A stretch of DNA of 64,000 bases, from contig NZ_RQII01000040.1 in NCBI RefSeq assembly GCF_004761975.1, forward strand, positions 1 to 64,000, given 5' to 3'. The position numbers and the translations under genes are program-made. This stretch comes from Planococcus koreensis. Lineage in GTDB: Bacteria > Bacillota > Bacilli > Bacillales_A > Planococcaceae. The notes under the pieces were generated by a model that worked only from the letters and a program-made list of their open reading frames with translations, ran no database searches and was not told where the DNA came from. Positions 51,567 through 60,171 of this stretch are shown piece by piece; the first letter of the stretch is position 1, and the number at the start of each line of letters is the position of its first letter.

Positions 51567-52100
51567 TCAATCTGTTCTTTTTCGATAGATTCCCAGATAA
51601 GCGGACCAGGGGCCAACGTCCTCCTTGTAGCGTTCTGCCATAACACGGACAATCTGGGAAATATGAGTGAGGTCATGGACGGTCCATGTTGCGAGCAGTT
51701 CTTTCAAACGCACTGGCCCAAATTCAGGATGCATGCCTGTTAGTTCAAGATGCTGCGACGGATCGACAAGGTCCCAAAGTTTTTGGATATTGTCTTTTCG
51801 AAGCTTTTGGAATTCCATGAGCAAGGCGTCAATCGACTGCACTTGCGTTTTTTGCAGATGCGCGAAGCGGTCGAACGGCGGAAACGGCTCGCTTTCACCC
51901 TTTGACAAAATCATCTCCAGCCTCGGCATCCAGTCTGAAATCTCTGCTTCGACTAAATGGCCGATGACTTCATAAGCATTCCACGTATCATCGCCTTCAT
52001 TGCATTCAAGCCAGCCTTCGGACAACCCGGACAAAAAAACTTCCAATGTGCGCGGCGTGCGCTCAAGTATTTCAATGGCTTCTTCAAAATCGAAATTCAT
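51567..52100 (-). CDS. DinB family protein
   Basis: 177 aa, four-helix DinB/YfiT-like fold. Candidate metal ligands: His in NAYEVIGHLVEAE and HxxxH in HDLTHISQIVR near the C-terminus. Related members are metal-dependent thiol transferases or hydrolases. ATG 52100 follows GAAAGGGGACGTTGAC; the longer frame to 52121 starts on that site. Confidence 0.87.
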   Translation of the reverse strand: MNFDFEEAIEILERTPRTLEVFLSGLSEGWLECNEGDDTWNAYEVIGHLVEAEISDWMPRLEMILSKGESEPFPPFDRFAHLQKTQVQSIDALLMEFQKLRKDNIQKLWDLVDPSQHLELTGMHPEFGPVRLKELLATWTVHDLTHISQIVRVMAERYKEDVGPWSAYLGIYRKRTD

Positions 52101-52225
52101 GTCAACGTCCCCTTTCTTCATCTATGATTGATATGATTTTAATAGATAATGTGATAAATGGAAACCTATTGCCTGCCAAATTTTTCATGCAGCTTCTTGG
52201 ACTGGCAGAGGAGAGGAGTGAGGAT

Positions 52226-53164
52226 ATGCGAAATGTGATTCTTGCCACATTGGTGGATTCGGATGAAATCGGCCGCCTTTATTCGAAAGATCGGCATTTG
52301 CTGTTCGAAGGGATCAGGCAATCGCTGGAGGCACAGCTCGTGGGGCTAAGCCACAAAGATTTGCTTACGCTCAATCGTGTGAGGAATGGCGAAGTGCAGG
52401 AGGCACTTCAGCCGAAAGCGAACGCGAAGTACGCCAAAGCGCTGCTGGCATTCATAACGAATAAAGAAATGGACGCTTTGTCGTTTGACAGCCTTTTGAC
52501 TCCGCTGATTACGAAGGCAGTGGAAGACGAATTCATCGCTTTTTACGCTGACGCCGGCAGGGTGGGAGAGGTGCTCTTCAGCATGGAGAAGCGGCTTAGC
52601 GAAATCCAGGATGACCTTAACTTACAAGAAGGCCTATACAATAATTTGGATATGCAAAAAGTCATGGAGAAGCGCGGCGGTTCAGGACAGGCAGGCGGCG
52701 CTGTGAAATCTGCTATGGACCAGTTCACGGCGGAATCATTTGCCCTAGCGATGAAACAAGTGCTGTCGCTTTTGAAAAAAGCCTCTTATAAAGCAGTGAT
52801 TGCAAATATCGGCAAAGCTGTGTTTTCATCCGGCATCGTATCTTTTATCAAACCGATTGTACTGGCAGTGCTGGCAAAAGTAGGAATCGCAGCCATTGCG
52901 AAGGCAACTGTGGCGAAGGCATTATCAGTAATCATCGGTGTTGGGGCAGTGACGGTGAGTATTCCAGCGGCATATGTGCTGCTGCCAGTTATACTGGCTT
53001 TTCTCAGTTACGAGGCGTATACGCTGCCGAAAAAACTTGGCACAAGATTGCCGAAGGAAATAACAGCAAAGCTGGAAGCGGATTTTGAAGCGATTAATAA
53101 AGCTGTTGCAGCGGAACTGGCGGAAAGCCTGCTGCAAGAACTGGACAAATGGATTGTGGACTGA
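52226..53164 (+). CDS. Membrane-associated protein, unknown (312 aa)
   Basis: N-terminal helical domain (1-150, soluble), Gly-rich hinge (GGSGQAGGAV at about 151-160), and a long hydrophobic stretch at 190-262 (two or three helices, Ala/Gly/Val/Ile rich), then an amphipathic C-terminus. No recognised family; the hydrophobic hairpin recalls pore-forming or membrane-inserting proteins, but that is speculative. ATG 52226 follows GGAGAGGAGTGAGGAT. The frame is open back to 52046, overlapping the dinB start, but earlier starts lack sites. Confidence 0.72.
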   Translation: MRNVILATLVDSDEIGRLYSKDRHLLFEGIRQSLEAQLVGLSHKDLLTLNRVRNGEVQEALQPKANAKYAKALLAFITNKEMDALSFDSLLTPLITKAVEDEFIAFYADAGRVGEVLFSMEKRLSEIQDDLNLQEGLYNNLDMQKVMEKRGGSGQAGGAVKSAMDQFTAESFALAMKQVLSLLKKASYKAVIANIGKAVFSSGIVSFIKPIVLAVLAKVGIAAIAKATVAKALSVIIGVGAVTVSIPAAYVLLPVILAFLSYEAYTLPKKLGTRLPKEITAKLEADFEAINKAVAAELAESLLQELDKWIVD

Positions 53165-53193
53165 AACGGCATCTTGCGAGACGCCGTTTTTTT
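53163..53193 (+). terminator. Terminator
   Basis: AACGGC pairs with GCCGTT around a 12-base loop, then T7. Confidence 0.82.
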
Positions 53194-53274
53194 ATTTGTC
53201 CTTAAGCTATGACAGAAAAAATTGTGTAAAATAGGAAGTAAGGATTTGGCAGGAAGGAGTCGGTCGAAGCAAGT

Positions 53275-54705
53275 ATGAAAACCTATTTAATCGCCGGCAT
53301 CTACCTATGTGTTCTTGGCTTGTCGGCTTCCCTCTATTTCAGTGGGCTGCAAGAGCCGGAGGAGAGCGGCCATAATCGCCTTTTGCCTGTTGAAATCAAA
53401 GCCGTAAAAGCGGGCGCCAGTGAAGAAGGCATCCGCAAGATTGTGTTGGACGCCAATAGGGAAGGCGACAAGATTTCGATTGCGGGGATGCAGCATAGCC
53501 AAGGTGGACAGACGCTGTATCCGAATGGGATCCTGCTGGACATGAAACCGTATAACCGGATCCTCGATTTTGACGAAAAAGCGAAGACCATCACCGTCCA
53601 GAGCGGCGCCACCTGGAATGATATCCAGCAGCATATCAACCCGTACGGCCTGTCCTTAAAGGTCAGCCAATCGCAGAATATTTTCACTGTCGGTGGCTCG
53701 CTCAGCGTTCAGGCGCACGGGCTTGATATCCGCAATGGCGGCATGATCGACTCGGTCAAATCGCTGCGGCTGCTGAATGCGAACGGCGATATCATTGAAT
53801 TGAGCGCATCGGAAAAACCGGAATTGTTCCAAGCCGTCATCGGCGGCTATGGGCTGTTCGGCGTCATCCTGGATGTGACGTTTGAGCTTGTGGACGACGA
53901 ATTATACGAAGTCAGTACGGAACTTTTCGATTACAAAGACTACACGAGTTATTTCCAGCAGCAAGTACTGGGGAATCCGAAAACAAAAATGCACTTGGCG
54001 CGGATTTCGATTTCGCCGGAAGGTTTTATGGAAGAGATGTATGCCATCAATTGCAGCTTGGTTGACGGGCAGGAGCAGCTCCCGGAGCACAGCGCATTGA
54101 AAGAGGAAAAGCTGATTGCAGCGCCAAAACTGCTGCTCGGAATTTCACGCTTGAATGATGAAGGCAAGGATTTGTTCTGGAATTCCCAGAAAACCTATAT
54201 CCACTCCATTGACGGCAAACTCATTTCCCGCAATAACGCCATGCGCTCTGATTCCGAATTCATGGAATACAGCAACGCCGCCAAAACCGAAATCCTGCAG
54301 GAATATTTCGTGCCGGTCGATGAGTTCGCGGATTATATCGAAGACTTGAAAAAACTGCTCGAGCAGGAGGACAACTTCAATTTGCTGAATGTCACCATCC
54401 GCTACACCAGCCAGAATGACAAGGCGGTGCTGTCTTATGCCAGGGAAGACATGTTCTCGCTGGTGCTGCTGGTCAACCAGGAAGCGGACGCGGAGGGCAT
54501 AGCCGAGACGGGGCGTGTCGTCCGCAGCATGATCGACGTGACGCTGGACCATGGCGGAACTTATTATTTGCCGTATTACGGCTACCCGACCCAAGAACAG
54601 ATGGTCCGTTCCTATCCCCGGACAAAAGAGTTTTTCGATTTGAAAGACCGCTATGATCCGGAGCAGCGCTTCCTGAATATGTTTTACGAGGAGTACCGGC
54701 AATGA
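53275..54705 (+). CDS. FAD-binding (PCMH-type) oxidoreductase, membrane-anchored
   Basis: 476 aa: N-terminal membrane helix (about 4-24), FAD_binding_4/PCMH domain (about 45-220, with ISIAGMQHSQGGQT, VQSGATWNDIQ, FTVGGSLSVQAHG) and a C-terminal substrate domain ending FDLKDRYDPEQRFLN. The His of AGMQHSQGG is a candidate for covalent FAD attachment. Likely faces outside. It overlaps the half-MFS gene by four bases (ATGA), so the two probably act together. Confidence 0.87.
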   Translation: MKTYLIAGIYLCVLGLSASLYFSGLQEPEESGHNRLLPVEIKAVKAGASEEGIRKIVLDANREGDKISIAGMQHSQGGQTLYPNGILLDMKPYNRILDFDEKAKTITVQSGATWNDIQQHINPYGLSLKVSQSQNIFTVGGSLSVQAHGLDIRNGGMIDSVKSLRLLNANGDIIELSASEKPELFQAVIGGYGLFGVILDVTFELVDDELYEVSTELFDYKDYTSYFQQQVLGNPKTKMHLARISISPEGFMEEMYAINCSLVDGQEQLPEHSALKEEKLIAAPKLLLGISRLNDEGKDLFWNSQKTYIHSIDGKLISRNNAMRSDSEFMEYSNAAKTEILQEYFVPVDEFADYIEDLKKLLEQEDNFNLLNVTIRYTSQNDKAVLSYAREDMFSLVLLVNQEADAEGIAETGRVVRSMIDVTLDHGGTYYLPYYGYPTQEQMVRSYPRTKEFFDLKDRYDPEQRFLNMFYEEYRQ

Positions 54706-55265
54706 ACTATAAAAAATTTATTCAATACCAAGGCATGGTTGGCATGGCATCGACCATGATTTTTCCGTTCTATATCTTGCTGCTGAAAAATGCTGGCACC
54801 AGCTACGCCCAATTCGGTTGGGCATACGGACTCTTTGCCCTCACAGCTGCTGTCAGTTATCCGCTAATCGGCAAAGCCGGCGACCGGGTCGGCGACAAAA
54901 TATTGCTTAGTGTCTATTCGTGGGGAATGGCGCTAACGCTGCTGTTTTTTCCGCTCGCCACGGAAATATGGCATGTCTACGGACTGCAAGTGGTGATGGG
55001 GCTTTTAGGAGCTGTCCAGAAAAATTCGGAAAAAACCGTGTTGGCACGCTATGTCGATAAGCCGACAGCTGGAAGGCAAATCGGCAATTACCATACATGG
55101 ACATCGATTGCGGCGGCTATCGCAGTAATCGGAACTGGCTATTTGGTGGACTTTCTGACGATTGCGAGCATATTTTATATCGCTTCGTTTGCATTTGCAT
55201 TGAGCGGTTTGTTAGCGATGAAAATGCCAACAGCCCAAACAGCTCCAGCATTTTCGGAAAAATAA
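54702..55265 (+). CDS. Half-size MFS protein
   Basis: 187 aa with about six spans. MFS motif A-like GKAGDRVGDK between helices 2 and 3 is conserved, but the usual 12-span protein is halved and it stops at residue 187 with no frame continuing behind. Translationally coupled to the FAD oxidoreductase. Either a true small carrier that dimerises or a truncated gene. Confidence 0.78.
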   Translation: MNYKKFIQYQGMVGMASTMIFPFYILLLKNAGTSYAQFGWAYGLFALTAAVSYPLIGKAGDRVGDKILLSVYSWGMALTLLFFPLATEIWHVYGLQVVMGLLGAVQKNSEKTVLARYVDKPTAGRQIGNYHTWTSIAAAIAVIGTGYLVDFLTIASIFYIASFAFALSGLLAMKMPTAQTAPAFSEK

Positions 55266-55328
55266 CGAATATCTCTTATCTGGTGGGGTATAGACTAATC
55301 AGTTCACATAAAGATTAGGAGCGGTCCC

Positions 55329-56075
55329 ATGATCAATGAAAATACAAAAATAGGCATTACGGTACTGCTGCTTGCTGCGGGATTAGGATTTTCAGCTTTA
55401 TTCATCGTATTGTTTTCCGAAATAGCGGAAGAAGCCATGGAGCAGGAAACCTGGCTATTCGACTCAGCAATTATCGGGTTTTTCCAATCAATCGAAAGTT
55501 CCGTGCTCGACGTATTAATGATTGCCACAACGGAGATGGGATCGGTATGGTTCGTGACGGCTTTCTCTATTGCAGTGGTTGGATTGTTGTGGTTCAAGGA
55601 ACGCGATAAATGGGGGATCCTGTTTTTTCTCATTGCGGTAGGCGGCGGGGGATTGTTAACCTTGTTGCTGAAGAACCTATATGAACGCGAACGGCCGTCG
55701 ATCAATCCGGAAATAGATGCAATCGGCTTCAGTTTCCCAAGCGGCCATTCGATGGGGTCGGTCATCTTTTACGGCTTCGTTATGTACCTGGTTTTACGGG
55801 GGCAGAGGAGCGAGTTGTTCAAAGGGCTCGCCATCAGCTTAATGGGTGTGCTCGTTGTCTTGATCGGCATCAGCCGCGTCTACCTGGGGGCTCATTTCCC
55901 GAGTGACGTGCTGGCTGGTTTTATCGCTGGCGCCATTTGGCTGATTTTGAGTATACTGGCACTGGAATGGATTCAATGGCAGAGCAGGAGCTCGGTGCGG
56001 CCAGTTCACGATATCCGGGATTTCCTGGCTAAAATGCTCAAAGGTACATTAAAGAAAATCAATCTGATTAAATAA
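55329..56075 (+). CDS. PAP2-family phosphatase
   Basis: 248 aa, five or six spans. All three PAP2 motifs: KNLYERERP (K-x6-RP), FPSGHS (PSGH) and SRVYLGAHFPSD (SR-x5-H-x3-D). It would dephosphorylate phosphatidic acid, PGP or undecaprenyl pyrophosphate. ATG 55329 follows AGGAGCGGTCCC. C-terminus extends about 35 residues past the last span. Confidence 0.93.
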   Translation: MINENTKIGITVLLLAAGLGFSALFIVLFSEIAEEAMEQETWLFDSAIIGFFQSIESSVLDVLMIATTEMGSVWFVTAFSIAVVGLLWFKERDKWGILFFLIAVGGGGLLTLLLKNLYERERPSINPEIDAIGFSFPSGHSMGSVIFYGFVMYLVLRGQRSELFKGLAISLMGVLVVLIGISRVYLGAHFPSDVLAGFIAGAIWLILSILALEWIQWQSRSSVRPVHDIRDFLAKMLKGTLKKINLIK

Positions 56076-56096
56076 CAAAATCAAGCCTAAGGTGGG

Positions 56097-56555
56097 ATGG
56101 ACATGTCACAGCATCAATTTACAGATACAACAGAAACCAAAGAAGAAATTGAGAAATTGCTTGGGCAGATAGATCATCAAACAGCTGTCGGCTGGGCCGC
56201 AGACTGCGCAGAGCACGTCCTGGAAATTTTCGAAGAGCTCCATCCACAAGATAAACGCCCCAGAAAAGCCGTTCAAGCATGCCGCGATTGGGTAGCAGGA
56301 AGCATCAATGTGCGTGAAGCCCGGAGTGCAGCGTTTGATACCCATGCGGCAGCGCGCATGAGTGAAAATGAAGCGGCAATCGCGGCAGCGCGTGCAGCGG
56401 GGCAAGCGATTTCAACAGCCCACTTGTTTGGCCATGCTATTCACGCCTCTACATACGCAGCGAAATCTGTGGCATTTGCCAGTGGATTTGACGCTCAAGC
56501 CATTGCTGCTGAACGGAATTGGCAGCGCGACCGTCTGAGTGAACTTCAAAAGTGA
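56097..56555 (+). CDS. Imm5-like putative immunity protein
   Basis: 152 aa, helical, Ala-rich. DKRPRKAVQACRDWVAGSINVREARSAAF and AARAAGQAISTAHLFGHA match the putative immunity protein family (Imm-5-like). No polymorphic toxin gene is close, so it would be an orphan immunity gene or have another role. ATG 56097 or 56103; the former follows AAGGTGGG. Confidence 0.8.
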   Translation: MDMSQHQFTDTTETKEEIEKLLGQIDHQTAVGWAADCAEHVLEIFEELHPQDKRPRKAVQACRDWVAGSINVREARSAAFDTHAAARMSENEAAIAAARAAGQAISTAHLFGHAIHASTYAAKSVAFASGFDAQAIAAERNWQRDRLSELQK

Positions 56556-56560
56556 GAATT

Positions 56561-56600
56561 GAAAAAGCGCAAAGGGCGGCATGCCCTTTGCGCTTTTATT
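56561..56600. terminator. Bidirectional terminator
   Basis: AAAAGCGCAAAGGGC pairs with GCCCTTTGCGCTTTT. Confidence 0.92.
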
Positions 56601-57813
56601 GCATAAAAAGAAAGTCGTTTTCATAAATGAACGAATAGCTGATGTCGATGTAGAGGAAATAGTCATCCGGCAGCGGGTAGCTGAACGTCCGGACCGTTTG
56701 GCCGGTCTCGATATCGGAATAGGTATCAGATAAGATGCCCTTATGCCACGTTTTCATATGCATGACGTTCTCCAGGAAATACGGGCGGAAAGCCCAGTTT
56801 GCACCTTGCACTTGAGGTTCGATTTCCCAAGTGCCGCCGCGGTTCCTGAAGTTTGAAGACACTTGCCGGCCATCGCTGCCGCAGATATACATACGGAAAC
56901 TTTCTGCGGTGAACGGTTCGAGCAGCGATTCGATAAACAAATCGGATTGCTCAGGCCCTTGCCATTTTGGCAGCAGCTTTTTCACTTTTTCCTCGCATTC
57001 GGCTGCGAAACGGAAACGGCCTTCGATCAGTGATTTTTCACGCTGGACGAATTCCCATACATTGTTTCCGACATCGAGCTGCAATGCACCTGTCGGGAGA
57101 GGACTGAAAGACGGTTTCGCCAGATAAAAGCCTTGGTAATAATGGCCGCCGTGCTTCCAGGCAAAATAAAGCTGATTCTTATCCTCAATGTTTTCGTATG
57201 CCAGCTTTGCCCCGATGCGCCGGGCTAGCAGCGATAACGAATAAATGATGTCTTCGAAGATGTCCGGATTATTATTGCGGGTGATGCCGGTATTGATTTT
57301 TAAGATATTCGGGCGAAGCTGCCGGATGCGGTCGATATTCGAGCTTTTCGCACCGACGTGGTCGACCGCAATCTGGATGCCATAGGTTTTGTAATAAAGG
57401 AGCAAATGGCTCAATACATCGAAATCCTCGTCAAAGTCGTGTTCGGTGATTTCGAGGACGATGCGGTCCATCGGAAAACCTTTTGCTTCAAATTCCTGCA
57501 GGCTGTTGAGAAAGTCTTCTCCACCATTTGCGAGCAGCTGCGTGGCGTTGCGGTTGATGAACAACACGCCATCAGAACGGGTTTCAAGCATTTGGTCGAT
57601 TGCTTGTTGGAGCAGTCTTCGATCGACATCGATTTTAAAGTCGTCCGGCACGTCTGCGTCTTTGAAAAACGCTGATAAGCTTAGCCATTCACCATCTTCC
57701 TCGAACCGGCCGAGCAGCTCATAGCCGATGACGGTATGCGTCACGGCACTGATGATTGGCTGGAAAGCAGGCTTTAGTTTTTGTGGGTTCTCAATAATAT
57801 ATAGTGGATCCAA
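56596..57813 (-). CDS. ykuI: EAL-domain protein, YkuI-like
   Basis: 405 aa, same length as B. subtilis YkuI. EAL domain (about 1-250): YELLGR in place of EAL-x-R, NRNATQ, EITEH, then DHVGAKSSN where active enzymes have DDFG, KIN, YENIED. C-terminal PAS-like YkuI_C domain (about 260-405). The D-H change at a metal site suggests it binds cyclic di-GMP but is poorly or not active, as reported for YkuI. TTG start at 57813 with AAAGGAGGACGCGA. Confidence 0.87.
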   Translation of the reverse strand: MDPLYIIENPQKLKPAFQPIISAVTHTVIGYELLGRFEEDGEWLSLSAFFKDADVPDDFKIDVDRRLLQQAIDQMLETRSDGVLFINRNATQLLANGGEDFLNSLQEFEAKGFPMDRIVLEITEHDFDEDFDVLSHLLLYYKTYGIQIAVDHVGAKSSNIDRIRQLRPNILKINTGITRNNNPDIFEDIIYSLSLLARRIGAKLAYENIEDKNQLYFAWKHGGHYYQGFYLAKPSFSPLPTGALQLDVGNNVWEFVQREKSLIEGRFRFAAECEEKVKKLLPKWQGPEQSDLFIESLLEPFTAESFRMYICGSDGRQVSSNFRNRGGTWEIEPQVQGANWAFRPYFLENVMHMKTWHKGILSDTYSDIETGQTVRTFSYPLPDDYFLYIDISYSFIYENDFLFMQ

Positions 57814-57848
57814 ATCGCGTCCTCCTTTGCGGAAATGGCATTACATGA

Positions 57849-58217
57849 TCATGAAAAGTAGATGATCACCATGATGATCATCACAGCGAGCATGGAAGAA
57901 ATCAATGTAATGTGCATATTTGATGGGTAAAAGGTTTCGTTTATAATCTGCAGCCTTTTTTTCTTGTAGTTCTGGGTGGCGGAAAAGATGATTGTCAGCC
58001 CGAAAATACAAGCAAAAATGCCAAGGGCAATCGTAAAGATATCAACAAACTGGTTGCGGATGACCCCCATTGTGAAATGAAGGCTGGTCGCCAGGAATCC
58101 AACACCAACGATGGAAATTCCCGTCCGGATCCAGGCAAGGTAAGTGCGTTCATTCGCAAGATGCTGTTGGGTGTACAGCAGCTGGTTTTTCGGTTCTGGA
58201 TTTGAACGGCGAGCCAT
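57849..58217 (-). CDS. YidH/DUF202 membrane protein
   Basis: 122 aa. N-terminal motif HLANERTYLAWIRTGISIVGVG is the DUF202 signature; three spans (about 30-50, 57-78, 99-120). Function unknown. ATG 58217 after GAAAGGAGCGGAAACG. It is 35 bases upstream of ykuI and likely co-transcribed with it. Confidence 0.88.
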   Translation of the reverse strand: MARRSNPEPKNQLLYTQQHLANERTYLAWIRTGISIVGVGFLATSLHFTMGVIRNQFVDIFTIALGIFACIFGLTIIFSATQNYKKKRLQIINETFYPSNMHITLISSMLAVMIIMVIIYFS

Positions 58218-58435
58218 CGTTTCCGCTCCTTTCCATAAAATTCATTTTAATAATTGTGCCACTGCCCCAAAGCTTATGCAAGAGCGGCAGACTGAAAATA
58301 AGTTTGCCGTGTGCTCCATAGATTTTAACAACAGCGAATAATAAAAAACGGCTTCGAAAAAAATTGAATTGTTTAAAAATAACGGACAAGGGAAATGATA
58401 AAAAATAAGGTGAATAAATGAGGAGGAACAGAACA

Positions 58436-59254
58436 TTGGGACATTATATTGAAGTTGAAGCAGGCGTAAAGGTTTATGCAGAAGATATCGGCATAGGGCA
58501 GCCGGTGGTTTTTATTCACGGTTGGCCACTGAACAGCAAGTCTTTTGAATCACAGGTCGGTGAATTGGCCGTCAATAATTTCCGCTTTATCGGAATTGAT
58601 CTGCGCGGTTACGGGAAATCAGACAAGCCGTGGTCCGGGTATGATTACGACACAGCTGCTAGCGATGTCAAGGCGGTCGTCGACCATTTGGAACTCGAGA
58701 ATATCGTACTCGCTGGTTTTTCAATGGGTGGTCCGATTGCAATCCGCTATTTGTCCAAATATGGCCAGGACAATGTCGACAAGCTCTTATTGATGGGCCC
58801 TGCAGCGCCGTTATTCACACAGCGGGATGATTTTAAAATCGGCATGCCTCCTTCAGGCGTAGACGATATCATCAAACAGCTGAAAATGGACCGCCCACTT
58901 TTCTTATCGAAGTTTTCGGACATGTTCTTTGAACAGAAAAAAACACCGGAGTTTCTACGTTGGTTCCAGTCGTTAGGTTTGGAAGCCGGTGCGCATTCCA
59001 CCATCCTTTCTGCAATCTCCTTGCGTGATGAAGATTTGCGCGATGAAATCGCTGGCATCTCGTTGCCAACAGCTATTTTCCATGGCAAGAAAGATCAAAT
59101 CTGCCCGTTCGAGCTGGCAGAACTGCTGCAAAAAGAAATTCCGAATTCCGTGCTTGTACCGTTTGAAAACAGCGGGCATGGCATAAACGCTGATGAACCG
59201 GATAAATTCAATACAGAGTTGATCAAGTTCCTGAAAAGCAAAGGCGTCGCGTAA
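58436..59254 (+). CDS. Alpha/beta hydrolase (arylesterase/haloperoxidase-like)
   Basis: 272 aa. FIHGWPLNSKSFESQ, DLRGYGKSDKP, nucleophile elbow GFSMGG, Asp in HGKKDQICPF and His in ENSGHGINADEP. Resembles non-heme chloroperoxidase-type esterases. TTG start at 58436 is spaced eight bases from GAGGAGG; ATG 58418 would overlap it. Confidence 0.88.
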   Translation: MGHYIEVEAGVKVYAEDIGIGQPVVFIHGWPLNSKSFESQVGELAVNNFRFIGIDLRGYGKSDKPWSGYDYDTAASDVKAVVDHLELENIVLAGFSMGGPIAIRYLSKYGQDNVDKLLLMGPAAPLFTQRDDFKIGMPPSGVDDIIKQLKMDRPLFLSKFSDMFFEQKKTPEFLRWFQSLGLEAGAHSTILSAISLRDEDLRDEIAGISLPTAIFHGKKDQICPFELAELLQKEIPNSVLVPFENSGHGINADEPDKFNTELIKFLKSKGVA

Positions 59255-59258
59255 ACCC

Positions 59259-59287
59259 AAAAGGCAGCTCTCAGCTGCCTTTTTTTT
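59259..59287 (+). terminator. Terminator
   Basis: AAAGGCAGCT pairs with AGCTGCCTTT, then T-run. Confidence 0.93.
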
Positions 59288-59411
59288 CTGCCGAAAATAG
59301 TATCTTAAGCAGAGGTGAACCTGTATAGTGGGGGAGAGCTTTTCTCTTTTTGCATTTCGCGGATTCCATTGAGTGAAGTGCTAATGAGTTAAGTATAAGG
59401 AGGCCTCTATT

Positions 59412-59996
59412 ATGACCAAAAAAGTAGAAGAGCTGAGCGAAGGATTGCAGCGCAAAAAGACCGGCCATATATTTTATTATTCCAACGTTTTGGAAAAATA
59501 CGTTGAGAATGCAATTTCATATATTGTTTTTGGCATCAAGCAAGGGGATCATGTGCTGTTAGTCGAAAATACGCGCATATACCCGATGATCCGCAAGGAG
59601 TTGGAACAGCGTTTAACAGTGGAGGAACTGGAAAAAGTGCTGTACATCGATAATTTCGATTTTTATTGGCGCAATAATAATTTCCATCCACGGACAATCA
59701 TGAATCATTTCAATGAAGTGGCGGGCCCATTGCTCGAAAGCGGGAAAGCCGTCCGGACATGGGGCCACATTGAATGGGGTATGCAAGAAGACATTGAACG
59801 TGAAATTGTAGAATACGAAAAAGAATTGGACACGATTGTGCATGAAAAGGATGCCGTATCTGTTTGTGCGTATGACGCTTCTAAGGTCACCGATTCTTTA
59901 AAGACAAAATTGATGGCAGTCCATGGGTTGTATATGACAGATGAAAAAGTGCATGCACTCGCCATGAATAAAGCTCAAGAATCGGACACCGCTTGA
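59412..59996 (+). CDS. MEDS-domain protein
   Basis: 194 aa: GHIFYYSNVLEKYVENAISYIVFGIKQGDHVLLVENT and WGHIEWGMQEDI are features of the MEDS (MEthanogen/methylotroph DcmR Sensory) domain, which usually sits in front of an HTH or RsbW-type kinase domain. Here it is alone. Possible small-molecule sensor. ATG 59412 follows AGGAGGCCTCTATT. Confidence 0.8.
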   Translation: MTKKVEELSEGLQRKKTGHIFYYSNVLEKYVENAISYIVFGIKQGDHVLLVENTRIYPMIRKELEQRLTVEELEKVLYIDNFDFYWRNNNFHPRTIMNHFNEVAGPLLESGKAVRTWGHIEWGMQEDIEREIVEYEKELDTIVHEKDAVSVCAYDASKVTDSLKTKLMAVHGLYMTDEKVHALAMNKAQESDTA

Positions 59997-60026
59997 AATC
60001 CTGCGATTTCAAACGGTGTTTTTTTA
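59984..60026 (+). terminator. Terminator
   Basis: ACACCGCTTGAAATC pairs with GATTTCAAACGGTGT, then T7; it overlaps the stop of the MEDS gene. Confidence 0.9.
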
Positions 60027-60079
60027 TGTCGAACTTAAGGCAGGTTGTGAAATCAACTTGAAATTCTAAGCATAGGTTC

Positions 60080-60104
60080 GTTTGCACGGAGAGCGAAGGG
60101 GTAT
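60080..60104 (+). promoter_or_regulatory. Candidate SigB promoter of ppk2
   Basis: -35 GTTTGC (60080-60085), 13-bp spacer, -10 GGGTAT (60099-60104), close to the Bacillus SigB consensus GTTTAA/GGGTAT. It is 70 bp before the start codon. Confidence 0.6.
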
Positions 60105-60171
60105 TTAAGCTATTAGAAGACATTGGCCAAGTTCGAGAGTTTCTTGGGTAATGAGTGAATGGAGGAAGATC

